Below are positions 9,854 to 18,501 of a stretch of 64,000 nt of DNA, one piece after another. The notes beneath the pieces were generated by a model. The model worked only from the letters and a program-made list of their open reading frames with translations, ran no database searches and was not told the origin of the DNA. This stretch comes from Elizabethkingia sp. YR214 (GTDB lineage Bacteria; Bacteroidota; Bacteroidia; Flavobacteriales; Weeksellaceae), in assembly GCF_003058195.1 (NCBI RefSeq), contig NZ_QBUH01000008.1:62001-126000 (forward strand), given 5' to 3'. Both the position numbers and the translations under genes were made by a program. Positions within the stretch are counted from its first letter, which is position 1. The number at the start of each line of letters is the position of its first letter.

Positions 9854-11188
9854 ATGAAAGTCCTGATAAAAAATGCCAGAATCGTCAATGAAAATCAAAT
9901 TATTGAAAATGACCTGTTAATTGAAAATGATATTATTTCCAAAATATCAGCAAATATTCCGGAAACAGAAGCAGATCGGGTAATAGATGCTAAAGGAAAA
10001 TATTTGCTGCCGGGTATTATCGATGATCAGGTGCATTTCAGAGAACCGGGACTAACGCATAAAGGAAATATTGAGTCCGAAAGCCGCGCAGCTGTTGCCG
10101 GAGGAATTACCAGTTTTATAGATCAGCCCAATACGGTTCCTAATGCTGTTACGCAGGAATTATTGGAAGATAAGTACAAAATTGCAGCGGAGAAAGCCTA
10201 TGCCAACTATGGCTTTATGATGGGTGGTACCAATGATAATTTAGAGGAACTTTTGAAAACGAATCCGAGAAATGTTCCGGGAATTAAATTGTTTTTAGGC
10301 TCTTCTACAGGGAATATGCTGGTTGATAATCCAGAAACACTGGAGAATATTTTCAGCAATACACAAATGCTTATCGCAGTTCATTGCGAAGATGAAGCTA
10401 CAATTAGAGCAAATACTCAAAAATACGTAGATGAGTATGGTGATGATATCCCGATGAAGTTCCATCATCTGATCCGTAGTGAGGAGGCGTGTTATAAATC
10501 TTCATCAAAGGCTATTGAGCTGGCGAAAAAGACAGGAGCAAGACTGCACATTTTCCATTTGTCAACAGCTAAAGAAACAGAATTATTCAGAAACGATATT
10601 CCATTAAAAGATAAAAAAATTACGGCAGAAGTATGTGTACATCACCTTACTTTTACCAATGATGATTACGAGACAAAAGGCTCTCTGATCAAATGGAATC
10701 CTGCAGTGAAAACTCAGAAAGACAAAGATGGATTATGGGAAGCTCTGCTGGATGATCGTATTGATGTTATCGCTACAGACCACGCCCCACATACATTTGA
10801 AGAAAAGCAAAATGTATATACAAAATGCCCGTCCGGTGGACCTTTGGTACAACATTCATTAGTTGTAATGTTGGAAAATTACCACAATGGAAAAATCTCT
10901 TTGGAAAAGATTGTGGAAAAGATGTGTCATAATCCTGCCATACTCTTTAAAGTAGAAAAACGTGGTTATGTAAAAGAGGGTTACAAAGCCGATTTGGTAT
11001 TGGTAGATCTGGATGAAAACTGGACAGTAGCTAAAGACAATCTTTTGTATCAATGTGGATGGAGCCCATTGGAAGGAGCAAACTTCCATTCGAAAGTTAC
11101 ACACACCTTTGTAAACGGACAACTAGCTTTTGAGAATGAAGAAGTTGCAGAAGGTAAGTTTGGGGAAAGATTGCTTTTTGAAGCATAA
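9854..11188 (+). CDS. pyrC: Dihydroorotase
   Basis: This enzyme cyclises carbamoyl-aspartate to dihydroorotate in de novo pyrimidine synthesis. The 444 aa match type I dihydroorotase/amidohydrolase size. The metal site is present: the family HxH at the end of strand 1 reads DDQVHFREPG, so the first His is replaced by Gln. LFLGSSTGNM, an HCED motif, HIFHLSTA and ATDHAPHTFEEK also follow the family. The QVH variant deserves comparison with homologues, since this branch often shows it in Bacteroidota proteins annotated as dihydroorotase. A strong terminator follows. Confidence 0.9.
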   Translation: MKVLIKNARIVNENQIIENDLLIENDIISKISANIPETEADRVIDAKGKYLLPGIIDDQVHFREPGLTHKGNIESESRAAVAGGITSFIDQPNTVPNAVTQELLEDKYKIAAEKAYANYGFMMGGTNDNLEELLKTNPRNVPGIKLFLGSSTGNMLVDNPETLENIFSNTQMLIAVHCEDEATIRANTQKYVDEYGDDIPMKFHHLIRSEEACYKSSSKAIELAKKTGARLHIFHLSTAKETELFRNDIPLKDKKITAEVCVHHLTFTNDDYETKGSLIKWNPAVKTQKDKDGLWEALLDDRIDVIATDHAPHTFEEKQNVYTKCPSGGPLVQHSLVVMLENYHNGKISLEKIVEKMCHNPAILFKVEKRGYVKEGYKADLVLVDLDENWTVAKDNLLYQCGWSPLEGANFHSKVTHTFVNGQLAFENEEVAEGKFGERLLFEA

Positions 11189-11216
11189 GAAATAAAAAAT
11201 ATTAATCAACAATAAG

Positions 11217-11245
11217 AATGGCCGGAAATACTTTCCGGCCATTTT
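11217..11245 (+). terminator. Intrinsic terminator after pyrC
   Basis: A perfect 12 bp stem (AATGGCCGGAAA against TTTCCGGCCATT) closes a 3 nt loop and runs into TTTT. It lies 28 bp after the pyrC stop. Confidence 0.85.
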
Positions 11246-11472
11246 ATATATTATTTCCTTAATCACAAAAGTGAAATAAGCTTTTAGGGTTAAACTAAGA
11301 ACCTGTTTGAATTTTATTAAAGACTTTATCATTAGTATTCTTCAATAATTCATTGTATTGACTCCGAGCCAGTCTCTAACTTGAGTTCAGTACTGTTAGC
11401 TCATAGGTGTCAGGCTGAGCTGAGTTTATAGTGGGCTTGACGAACTATCGAAGCCTTTTTTCTTACTGAAAA
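11246..11472. other. Intergenic, with degenerate dispersed repeat
   Basis: No gene was found here. Around 11408-11455 there is TGTCAGGCTGAGCTGAG followed by CTATCGAAGCC, which looks like a diverged member of the TCATGCTGAGC...TCGAAGCAT repeat found at 37926 and 44353. GH92 ends at 11473. Confidence 0.4.
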
Positions 11473-13767
11473 CTATTTCTTTGGTTTATTACCCATATAA
11501 AAAGTTAGTTTTCCACCATTCATAATATCCGAATGTTTTAGAGTGAAGTTTTTAATCTCTTTTCCGTTTAGAAGAATCTTTTTTACATAGACATTTTCCG
11601 GGCTCTGATCAATGGCTTCAATTTCAAAATTCTTTCCATTTTCCAGTGCAAGAACAGCGTTGTTTATAGCCGGGCTCCCGATAGCATAATCTTCTGATCC
11701 TGGTGCAACAGGATAAAAGCCTAGGGAACTTAGTATATACCATGCGCTCATTTGTCCGGTATCATCATTTCCTCCTAATCCATCCGGCGTAGATTTATAC
11801 TGCATTTCAAGAATATGGCGGACTTGCTTCTGAGTTTTCCATGGTTGCCCTGCCCAGTTATAAAAATAAGCCACATGGTGTGCCGGTTCGTTCCCATGCA
11901 CATAACCGCCAATAATACCTTCGCGGGTAATGTCTTCGGTGTCTGCAAAGAATTCATCCGGAAGATGCATGGAAAATAACTGATCTAATTTTGAGACAAA
12001 TTTCTGTTTTCCACCCATTTGCTGGATTAGCCCATCCGGATTGTGAGGGACAAAAAAGCTATAATTCCAAGAATTTCCTTCTATAAAGCCTTGTCCGTGC
12101 GTGCTTAGGAGATCAAAATCTTTTTTGAAGCTGCCATCTGCCATTCGGGGGCGCATAAAGCCCGTAGTCTTGTCAAAATTATTTCTCCAGTTTTCAGAAC
12201 GTTTTATAAACTGGTTATAGATTTCGGCCTCACCCAGATGTTTCGCCAGTTGAGCAATTGCCCAGTCATCGTAGGCATATTCTAATGTATTGGAAACAGA
12301 AGTTCCATTTTTTTCTGCCGGGATATAACCTTTGTCTATATAATCTCCAATACCTTCATAGTTACGTTTGTTTGCAGTCGCTACACATGCCATAAGAGCA
12401 GCTTTTGCATCGCCGGTATAATTTCCTTTTATAATAGCATCAGCTATAACGCTTACACTATGATAACCACTCATGCACCAGTTTTCATTGGCGTAATGCG
12501 ACCAGATTGGCAGCATTTTGAGAGAAGACTGTTCATAATGAGCCATCATAGATTTCACCATGTCTGCATTTCTCTTAGGCTGAATAATATTGAAATACGG
12601 ATGGAGTGCTCTATAGGTGTCCCACAGAGAGAAGGTTGTATAATTGGTGAAACTCTGTGCCTGGTGAGTGTTCTGATCAAGACCTTTGTATTCTCCATTA
12701 GCATCCATGTAAATAGTCGGGTTAATGAAGGTATGGTACATGGCAGTGTAGAAATTAACTTTCTGGTCTTCTGTGCCTTTTATGACTATTTTATTCAGCT
12801 CTTTGTTCCAGTTTTCCTGTGCCTTTGTTTTAATTTGCTCAAAAGATAAATTGCCAGCCTCTTTTTCCAGATTTTCCATTGCATTTGCCTGGCTCACTGG
12901 CGATATAGCTAACTGTACTTCTATAGCTTCGTTTTCCTGAGTATCAAAATCAAAATACATGCGTATTTGCTTGCCTGCGATCTCCGGGAAGTTTTTATTC
13001 TGATCGAATTTTCTCCAAAAGCCGTTATAGACTCTTTTGCCATCGTAGTTTTTTTGTCCATAAGATTTGAAAGGCTTGGAGAACTTCATGGCGAAATAAA
13101 CAGTACGTGTACGTGCCCAGCCGTTGGTTTGTCGATAGCCTGTAAGTGTCCTGTCATCATTTACACGGACATAGGTCCATACATTTTTATCGTTATAGTT
13201 GTAGATTCCGGCCATAAGATCTAAAATAATATGTGCCTGATCGGTTTTTGGAAAAGTATAACGATGAACACCGACACGTGTGGTAGCGGTTAGTTCTGCC
13301 AGGATATTATAATCCTGGAGCTTTACTTTATAATAACCAGCTTCGGATGTTTCATCGTTATGAGAGAAACGGGAACGATAACCGCTTTCAGGATTAGAAG
13401 CGGTGCCGGGATTTAGTTTTAACTGTCCGGTAGTAGGCATCACGAGAAAGTCTCCTAAATCAGAATGGCCAGTACCACTAAAATGAGTATGGCTGAATCC
13501 TGTAATAGTTTTGTCTTCATATCGGTAACCTGCACAGTATTTATAGACATCACCATTGTATTTGCCATTCAGCTCATAGGATATTGTATCGGTTTCAGGG
13601 CTTAATTGTACTGAACCAAACGGAGCTGTGGCGCCGGGAAAAGTATGACCCATTTTTTCGGTTCCGATTAAGGGGTGAACGTAGGGAGTGAGTTTTTGTA
13701 ATTGTTGTCCATTGATTCCGAAATAAGTGAGAAGAAATAAAAGGAAGGTGAATTTAGTTTTTTGCAC
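11473..13767 (-). CDS. GH92 family alpha-mannosidase
   Basis: The 764 aa secreted glycosidase (signal about residues 1-20) belongs to GH92, calcium-dependent exo-alpha-mannosidases that trim host or fungal mannans and N-glycans. Visible family blocks include HPLIGTEKMGHTFPGA, GFSHTHFSGTGHSDLGD, the NEPAHHVAYFYNWAGQPWK segment and the C-terminal GGNDDTGQMSAWY signature. Length is normal for the family. It is a lone minus-strand gene with no SusC/SusD partners in the window. Linkage preference cannot be read from sequence. Confidence 0.92.
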   Translation of the reverse strand: MQKTKFTFLLFLLTYFGINGQQLQKLTPYVHPLIGTEKMGHTFPGATAPFGSVQLSPETDTISYELNGKYNGDVYKYCAGYRYEDKTITGFSHTHFSGTGHSDLGDFLVMPTTGQLKLNPGTASNPESGYRSRFSHNDETSEAGYYKVKLQDYNILAELTATTRVGVHRYTFPKTDQAHIILDLMAGIYNYNDKNVWTYVRVNDDRTLTGYRQTNGWARTRTVYFAMKFSKPFKSYGQKNYDGKRVYNGFWRKFDQNKNFPEIAGKQIRMYFDFDTQENEAIEVQLAISPVSQANAMENLEKEAGNLSFEQIKTKAQENWNKELNKIVIKGTEDQKVNFYTAMYHTFINPTIYMDANGEYKGLDQNTHQAQSFTNYTTFSLWDTYRALHPYFNIIQPKRNADMVKSMMAHYEQSSLKMLPIWSHYANENWCMSGYHSVSVIADAIIKGNYTGDAKAALMACVATANKRNYEGIGDYIDKGYIPAEKNGTSVSNTLEYAYDDWAIAQLAKHLGEAEIYNQFIKRSENWRNNFDKTTGFMRPRMADGSFKKDFDLLSTHGQGFIEGNSWNYSFFVPHNPDGLIQQMGGKQKFVSKLDQLFSMHLPDEFFADTEDITREGIIGGYVHGNEPAHHVAYFYNWAGQPWKTQKQVRHILEMQYKSTPDGLGGNDDTGQMSAWYILSSLGFYPVAPGSEDYAIGSPAINNAVLALENGKNFEIEAIDQSPENVYVKKILLNGKEIKNFTLKHSDIMNGGKLTFYMGNKPKK

Positions 13768-13895
13768 TGGTTAATGATTTTCAATATATAAAAGTAAATA
13801 AAACTCCCGAAGTATTATTTATAACATGGTGTTAAAATAAATCTGGTATATTTTCCCGTTGAATAATTTAGTATTTTTAACCAAAAAGAAAAAAT

Positions 13896-14777
13896 ATGAG
13901 TACATATACACAGTCGATGCTGAAAGATGATGCATTGAAAGATAAAGTTATCATAGTGACAGGAGGTGGAAGTGGTCTTGGAAAGGCTATGACAAAATAT
14001 TTTCTGCAGTTGGGAGCAAAGGTTACTATTACTTCCAGAAATTTGGAAAAACTTCAGAATACAGCTAAAGAATTAGAAGCAGAAACCGGAGGTACAGTAT
14101 TTTGTGTTTCCTGTGATGTCCGCAACTGGGATGAAGTGGAAGCGATGAAAGAAGCTGTACTAAAGGAGTTTGGAAAAATAGATGTCTTACTAAATAATGC
14201 AGCCGGTAATTTTATTTCCCCGACGGAACGGTTAACGCATTCTGCATTTGATTCTGTTTTGGATATTGTACTGAAAGGAACTAAAAACTGTACACTGTCT
14301 GTTGGTAAGCACTGGATAGATTCGAAAACACCAGGTACAGTTTTGAATATTGTAACTACTTATGCCTGGACGGGATCTGCTTATGTGGTACCGTCGGCTT
14401 GCGCTAAGGCAGGTGTTCTGGCCATGACAAGAAGTCTTGCGGTGGAATGGGCGAAATATGGAATTCGTTTCAATGCAATAGCTCCGGGACCTTTCCCCAC
14501 AAAAGGTGCATGGGAGAGATTGTTGCCTGGGGATCTTGTGGAAAAATTTGATATGACAAAAAAAGTTCCGCTAAGAAGAGTAGGGGATCATCAGGAGTTA
14601 GCAAACCTAGCAGCTTATCTGGTTTCTGATTTCTCTGCGTATATCAATGGAGAAGTTGTTACAATAGATGGCGGTGAATGGTTGCAGGGCGCTGGTGAAT
14701 TCAATATGCTGGAAGCTATTCCGCAGGAAATGTGGGATCAGTTGGAGGCAATGATAAAAGCAAAAAAATCAAGCTAA
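13896..14777 (+). CDS. SDR oxidoreductase, 2,4-dienoyl-CoA reductase-like
   Basis: The 293 aa cytoplasmic Rossmann protein has the SDR cofactor motif TGGGSGLGKA (about residues 22-31) and NNAAG. Instead of the classical YxxxK it has PSACAKAGV, with Ser at the Tyr position. This fits the 2,4-dienoyl-CoA reductase (DECR/PDCR) branch, as do FNAIAPGPFPTKGA and the C-terminal GGEWLQGAGEFN. It probably reduces unsaturated acyl-CoA with NADPH during fatty-acid oxidation. It is a single-gene unit between two terminators. Confidence 0.85.
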   Translation: MSTYTQSMLKDDALKDKVIIVTGGGSGLGKAMTKYFLQLGAKVTITSRNLEKLQNTAKELEAETGGTVFCVSCDVRNWDEVEAMKEAVLKEFGKIDVLLNNAAGNFISPTERLTHSAFDSVLDIVLKGTKNCTLSVGKHWIDSKTPGTVLNIVTTYAWTGSAYVVPSACAKAGVLAMTRSLAVEWAKYGIRFNAIAPGPFPTKGAWERLLPGDLVEKFDMTKKVPLRRVGDHQELANLAAYLVSDFSAYINGEVVTIDGGEWLQGAGEFNMLEAIPQEMWDQLEAMIKAKKSS

Positions 14778-14798
14778 TCTTTTTAGGTTAGAAAAAAT

Positions 14799-14828
14799 AA
14801 AATCGGGATTGTAAAATCCCGATTTTTT
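14799..14828. terminator. Bidirectional terminator between SDR and M43 genes
   Basis: AAAATCGGGATT pairs with AATCCCGATTTT around a short loop. T-rich sequence follows on both strands, so it can end the SDR transcript from the left and the M43 protease transcript from the right. Confidence 0.8.
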
Positions 14829-14849
14829 ATGAAGCTGTGTTATATTTTT

Positions 14850-15881
14850 TTAAGATCTTAAACCTGCTCTTGGTCCGTTAGATGCTGTAGTTGCCTGCAT
14901 ACGTGCTTTCTGATTTGCAGAGAACATGTAAAGCGAACCATCATTAGAATAGTCCATATAGTTCATAAACATTAATGAACGTTGTACACCACCGCAAGTT
15001 CCGTATTTTGGATATACCGGATCCCCAGTGCTTGCAGTTGGTTGTACCGGAGTATCATCACAATAGTCTGTAGCACATCCGGAACCATCGCCCCAGATAT
15101 GTCTTAGGTTAAGGTAGTGTCCGATTTCATGTGTTGCAGTTCTTCCAAGGTTAAATGGAGCGCTGGCACCAGTTTTACCTACATATCTGCGGCCTAGTAC
15201 AACACCATCATTCCATAAACCAGCAGATTCCGGGAATGTAGCATAACCCAAGATTTCACCTTGAGGAGAAGGCATTGTGTTTACAATCCAGAAATTAAGA
15301 TTTTTAGAAGGGTCAGTTGCATTTATACCACCTGTTGATGTTTTCTTCATTGCATCGTTTGTATAGCTCCAGCTATTTTTGCTACTTTGTTTTCTGTTAA
15401 CAGCTGCTAACTTGAATTTTACTTTTACATCTCCGGCAGCTACAGGAAGGAATTCCGAAGGAATTTTTGTAATATCTGAGTTTGTAGCTGAATAATCTTT
15501 GTTCAGAATATCAATTTGTTCTTGTAGGATCGCGTCAGAAAGATTATCGGCTGTAGTTTTGTAAATAACATTGAAAACTACAGGTATTTCCACGGTGCCG
15601 TCCGGAAGAACAGCCATGCCACTAAGTTGTCTGCCTGTGCTGGCTTGCTTTTCGAAATTTGCTGACATAGCTTCGATGCTGTTATAACGGCGAAGTGCGC
15701 TAGCATCTGTTTTTAGCAAGTTTTGTCTGATTTCTTCTGATGGACAAAGTCTTGCAGTTGCATCTGTAGATGCATTAAGAGTTGTTTGGTTCTGAGAGTT
15801 TGCTGGCATCTCAGTTTCAGGGTCATTTTTACAGGAAGCAAGCATAACTAATGCTGTCATTCCTAAGAATAATTTCTTCAT
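14850..15881 (-). CDS. M43 family zinc metalloprotease lipoprotein
   Basis: The 343 aa protein has a lipoprotein signal (MKKLFLGMTALVMLASCK). Its catalytic domain carries the extended zinc motif HEIGHYLNLRHIWGDG, that is HExxHxxxxxH followed by Gly, as in pappalysin/cytophagalysin M43 proteases. The downstream NYMDYSND is the met-turn region. Paired cysteines around DGSGCATDYCDD are also family-like. The product is exported and probably degrades proteins at or outside the cell surface. It stands alone on the minus strand. Confidence 0.9.
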   Translation of the reverse strand: MKKLFLGMTALVMLASCKNDPETEMPANSQNQTTLNASTDATARLCPSEEIRQNLLKTDASALRRYNSIEAMSANFEKQASTGRQLSGMAVLPDGTVEIPVVFNVIYKTTADNLSDAILQEQIDILNKDYSATNSDITKIPSEFLPVAAGDVKVKFKLAAVNRKQSSKNSWSYTNDAMKKTSTGGINATDPSKNLNFWIVNTMPSPQGEILGYATFPESAGLWNDGVVLGRRYVGKTGASAPFNLGRTATHEIGHYLNLRHIWGDGSGCATDYCDDTPVQPTASTGDPVYPKYGTCGGVQRSLMFMNYMDYSNDGSLYMFSANQKARMQATTASNGPRAGLRS

Positions 15882-16273
15882 AATAAAATTTGATTGATTT
15901 AGTCTAGCGAATATATAGAAATTTCAATACAATGTCATAAAAAATGTTATTTACTGTATAATTGTTTTAATATATCAATGTATATGTGTAGATTGTTTAT
16001 ACTATTCTTTGTTTTTATGGGATTGTTGTATTTCTTGAAAAAAATATTTTTGAACATAAATTATCTAAAATTTAACAGAAAAAAAGTAGATAGATTATCT
16101 GATATTTTTTTTCAATCACTTTTGTGAATCAGAATAGTTAAAAAATATCGATTATGGATAAATATCGATATAGAGCCATTTTATATATGATTTAAGCAGG
16201 CTATAAAATGTTAGTAAGTTTATTCTGAACAAGTTTGTTTATTTTTGACAACCATAAAAACTTAATAACCAAT
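15882..16273. other. A+T-rich divergent intergenic region
   Basis: These 392 bp separate the divergent M43 and GH89 genes. I see no credible ORF or RNA. The minus-strand side carries TATATTCG close to the M43 start, one mismatch from TAnnTTTG. The plus-strand -7 element is listed separately. Confidence 0.5.
16240..16247 (+). promoter_or_regulatory. -7 promoter element of the GH89 gene
   Basis: TATTTTTG matches TAnnTTTG and lies 26 bp before the preferred ATG at 16274. No clear TTG -33 box is present, so strength is uncertain. Confidence 0.5.
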
Positions 16274-18412
16274 ATGAAATCTCTTTTAACCACACTCGTT
16301 TTCGTGTTGAATATATGTCAGCTGTGTTTGGCTCAGGATTTTAAATCTGTGAATAATCTTGCACAAAGGCAATTTCCCTGGCTTTCGGGTAAGTTAGTTC
16401 TGAAATCTATTCCAAAAGAAAAGGAGGCAGATGTTTTTACCTTAGAAACCCGAAATAATCAATTATATATTTCTGCATCATCAGCCAGCGCAGCATCCAG
16501 AGGACTTGATTGGTATGTGAAGCATTATGTGCATCAGAGTATTTCTCATTTTGGAAATAATATCCGAAATATAAATAAGCTTCCGGTAGTTAGCCCTTTA
16601 TTGAAAAAGACTTCTTTAGTTCCGTATCGTTATGCCCTGAACTATTGTACCATTAACTATTCTTTCAGCTTTTACACCTGGGAGGATTGGGAAAAGGAAC
16701 TGGACTGGATGGCTCTGAATGGAGTCAATATAATGTTAGCACCAGTGGGAACAGAGTTGGTATGGTATAATACTTTACTAAAATTGGGCTATACAGATGC
16801 AGAAGCAAAAGCTTTTGTTCCAGGGCCTGCTTTCACAGCATGGTGGCTTATGGGAAATCTTGAAGGATGGGGCGGTCCGGTAAGTGTGGATATGATGAAT
16901 CAACAGGCAGAACTTCAAAAGAAGATTCTTAAAAGAATGAAAGAGTTGGGAATTGAACCAATATTGCAGGGGTTCTATGGAATGGTACCACATGATCTGA
17001 ATAATAAAATAAGTGAGGCAACAGTTATCGAACAAGGGAAATGGGCCGGAGGATTTCAACGTCCCGGGATTTTAGACCCTACAACCAAATTGTTTTCTAA
17101 AATTGCAGATACCTATTATACTGAAATGAAAAATCTGTATGGAGAAGATATTCATTATTTTGGAGGTGAGCCATTTCATGAAGGTGGAAAAACAAATGGC
17201 CTGGATCTGAAAAATGTTGCAGAAAATATTCAGGCCTCTATGCAGAAAAATTACCCTAACAGTACCTGGGTTCTGCAAGGTTGGCAGCAAAATCCATCAG
17301 ATGGCTTGTTGTCGGGACTGAAAAAAGAAAATACACTTATTATTGAACTCTTTGGGGAAAATACTGCTAATTGGGAAAAGAGAAAAGGATATGGTGGAAC
17401 CAGTTTTATCTGGTCTAATGTGAGTAACTTCGGAGAGAAAAATGGATTGTATGGTAAACTACAACGTTTTCTCGATGAGGTTTTCAGAGCTAAAGAGAGT
17501 GTTTATGGTACAAATCTGAAAGGGATCGGAATTATTCCGGAAGGTATTTTTAATAATCCTGTGGCTTATGATCTTATGCTGGATATAGCATGGTATAGTA
17601 AGAAGCCTGCCCTCGACCAATGGCTTGCCGAATACACTAAATATAGGTATGGGAAGAAAAATCAGAATGTAATACAGGCGTGGAAAGAATTTGCCCAGAC
17701 CATCTATAGCAGTCCCGATGTGTATCAGGAAGGACCATCGGAAAGTATTTACTGTGCAAGGCCTTCCTTGAATGTTAATCCGGTATCTTCATGGGGTACA
17801 CGAAAACGAAATTATGATCAAGACCGATTTAAAGAAGCAGTAAAGATCTTTGTAAAAGCTGACACTGATTTTAAAGATTCGGAAACTTATCAGACAGATA
17901 AAACAGATTTTCTGCGACAGGTATGGGCTAATAAAGGAGATGTTGTTTATGATGAGCTGGTAAAAGCCATTAATGCAAAAAAGGCTTCAGAAATTCAGAA
18001 ATCAGGGAGTCAGTTTCTGGAAATGATTACCACTCAGAATATGCTTTTAGGAAATAATGTACATTTTACTTTAAACAGATGGCTGAAAGAAGCGGACCGC
18101 TTCGGAAAAAAACTTCCGGATGCTCAAAATGTAATGTTTAATGCCAAGTCCCAGCTTACTTACTGGGGACCGGATAATAATCCTAAAACAGATCTTAGAG
18201 ATTATGCTCATAAAGAATGGAATGGTTTATTGGGTTCCTTATACTATAATAGATGGAAAGTATTTATTGACAAAGCGCAAGCGGGGGTAATTACTGATCC
18301 TGCAGTTTTTTATAATATGGAAGTAGAATGGTCTAAAGGAAAGAATATGTATGCCCCTAAGAAAACAAATACTTCTCAAATGAAATTATTACAGGAGAAA
18401 ATTCTGAAATAA
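16274..18412 (+). CDS. GH89 alpha-N-acetylglucosaminidase
   Basis: The product is a secreted enzyme of 712 aa related to human NAGLU that releases terminal alpha-GlcNAc from glycosaminoglycans or mucins. ATG 16274 (MKSLLTTLVFVLNICQLCLAQ) gives a signal peptide; the longer frame starts only at a TTG overlapping the promoter. Family blocks include YALNYCTINYSFSFYTWEDW, GVNIMLAPVGTELVWY, WWLMGNLEGWGGP and IHYFGGEPFHEGG, which contains a catalytic-glutamate region. It is followed by the M1 peptidase gene 89 bp downstream. Confidence 0.92.
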   Translation: MKSLLTTLVFVLNICQLCLAQDFKSVNNLAQRQFPWLSGKLVLKSIPKEKEADVFTLETRNNQLYISASSASAASRGLDWYVKHYVHQSISHFGNNIRNINKLPVVSPLLKKTSLVPYRYALNYCTINYSFSFYTWEDWEKELDWMALNGVNIMLAPVGTELVWYNTLLKLGYTDAEAKAFVPGPAFTAWWLMGNLEGWGGPVSVDMMNQQAELQKKILKRMKELGIEPILQGFYGMVPHDLNNKISEATVIEQGKWAGGFQRPGILDPTTKLFSKIADTYYTEMKNLYGEDIHYFGGEPFHEGGKTNGLDLKNVAENIQASMQKNYPNSTWVLQGWQQNPSDGLLSGLKKENTLIIELFGENTANWEKRKGYGGTSFIWSNVSNFGEKNGLYGKLQRFLDEVFRAKESVYGTNLKGIGIIPEGIFNNPVAYDLMLDIAWYSKKPALDQWLAEYTKYRYGKKNQNVIQAWKEFAQTIYSSPDVYQEGPSESIYCARPSLNVNPVSSWGTRKRNYDQDRFKEAVKIFVKADTDFKDSETYQTDKTDFLRQVWANKGDVVYDELVKAINAKKASEIQKSGSQFLEMITTQNMLLGNNVHFTLNRWLKEADRFGKKLPDAQNVMFNAKSQLTYWGPDNNPKTDLRDYAHKEWNGLLGSLYYNRWKVFIDKAQAGVITDPAVFYNMEVEWSKGKNMYAPKKTNTSQMKLLQEKILK

Positions 18413-18501
18413 GGAATTAGCAGTTTTTATATTTTACTTAATTCTTTTTTAAAATTTGTTGTAACAGAATAACTTCCATAATTTTAGAGGAAAATTAATA
18501 T

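Noticed and set aside
16235-16273. An upstream extension of the GH89 frame to a TTG
   Set aside because: The TTG overlaps the -7 promoter element, and the internal ATG gives a proper signal peptide.
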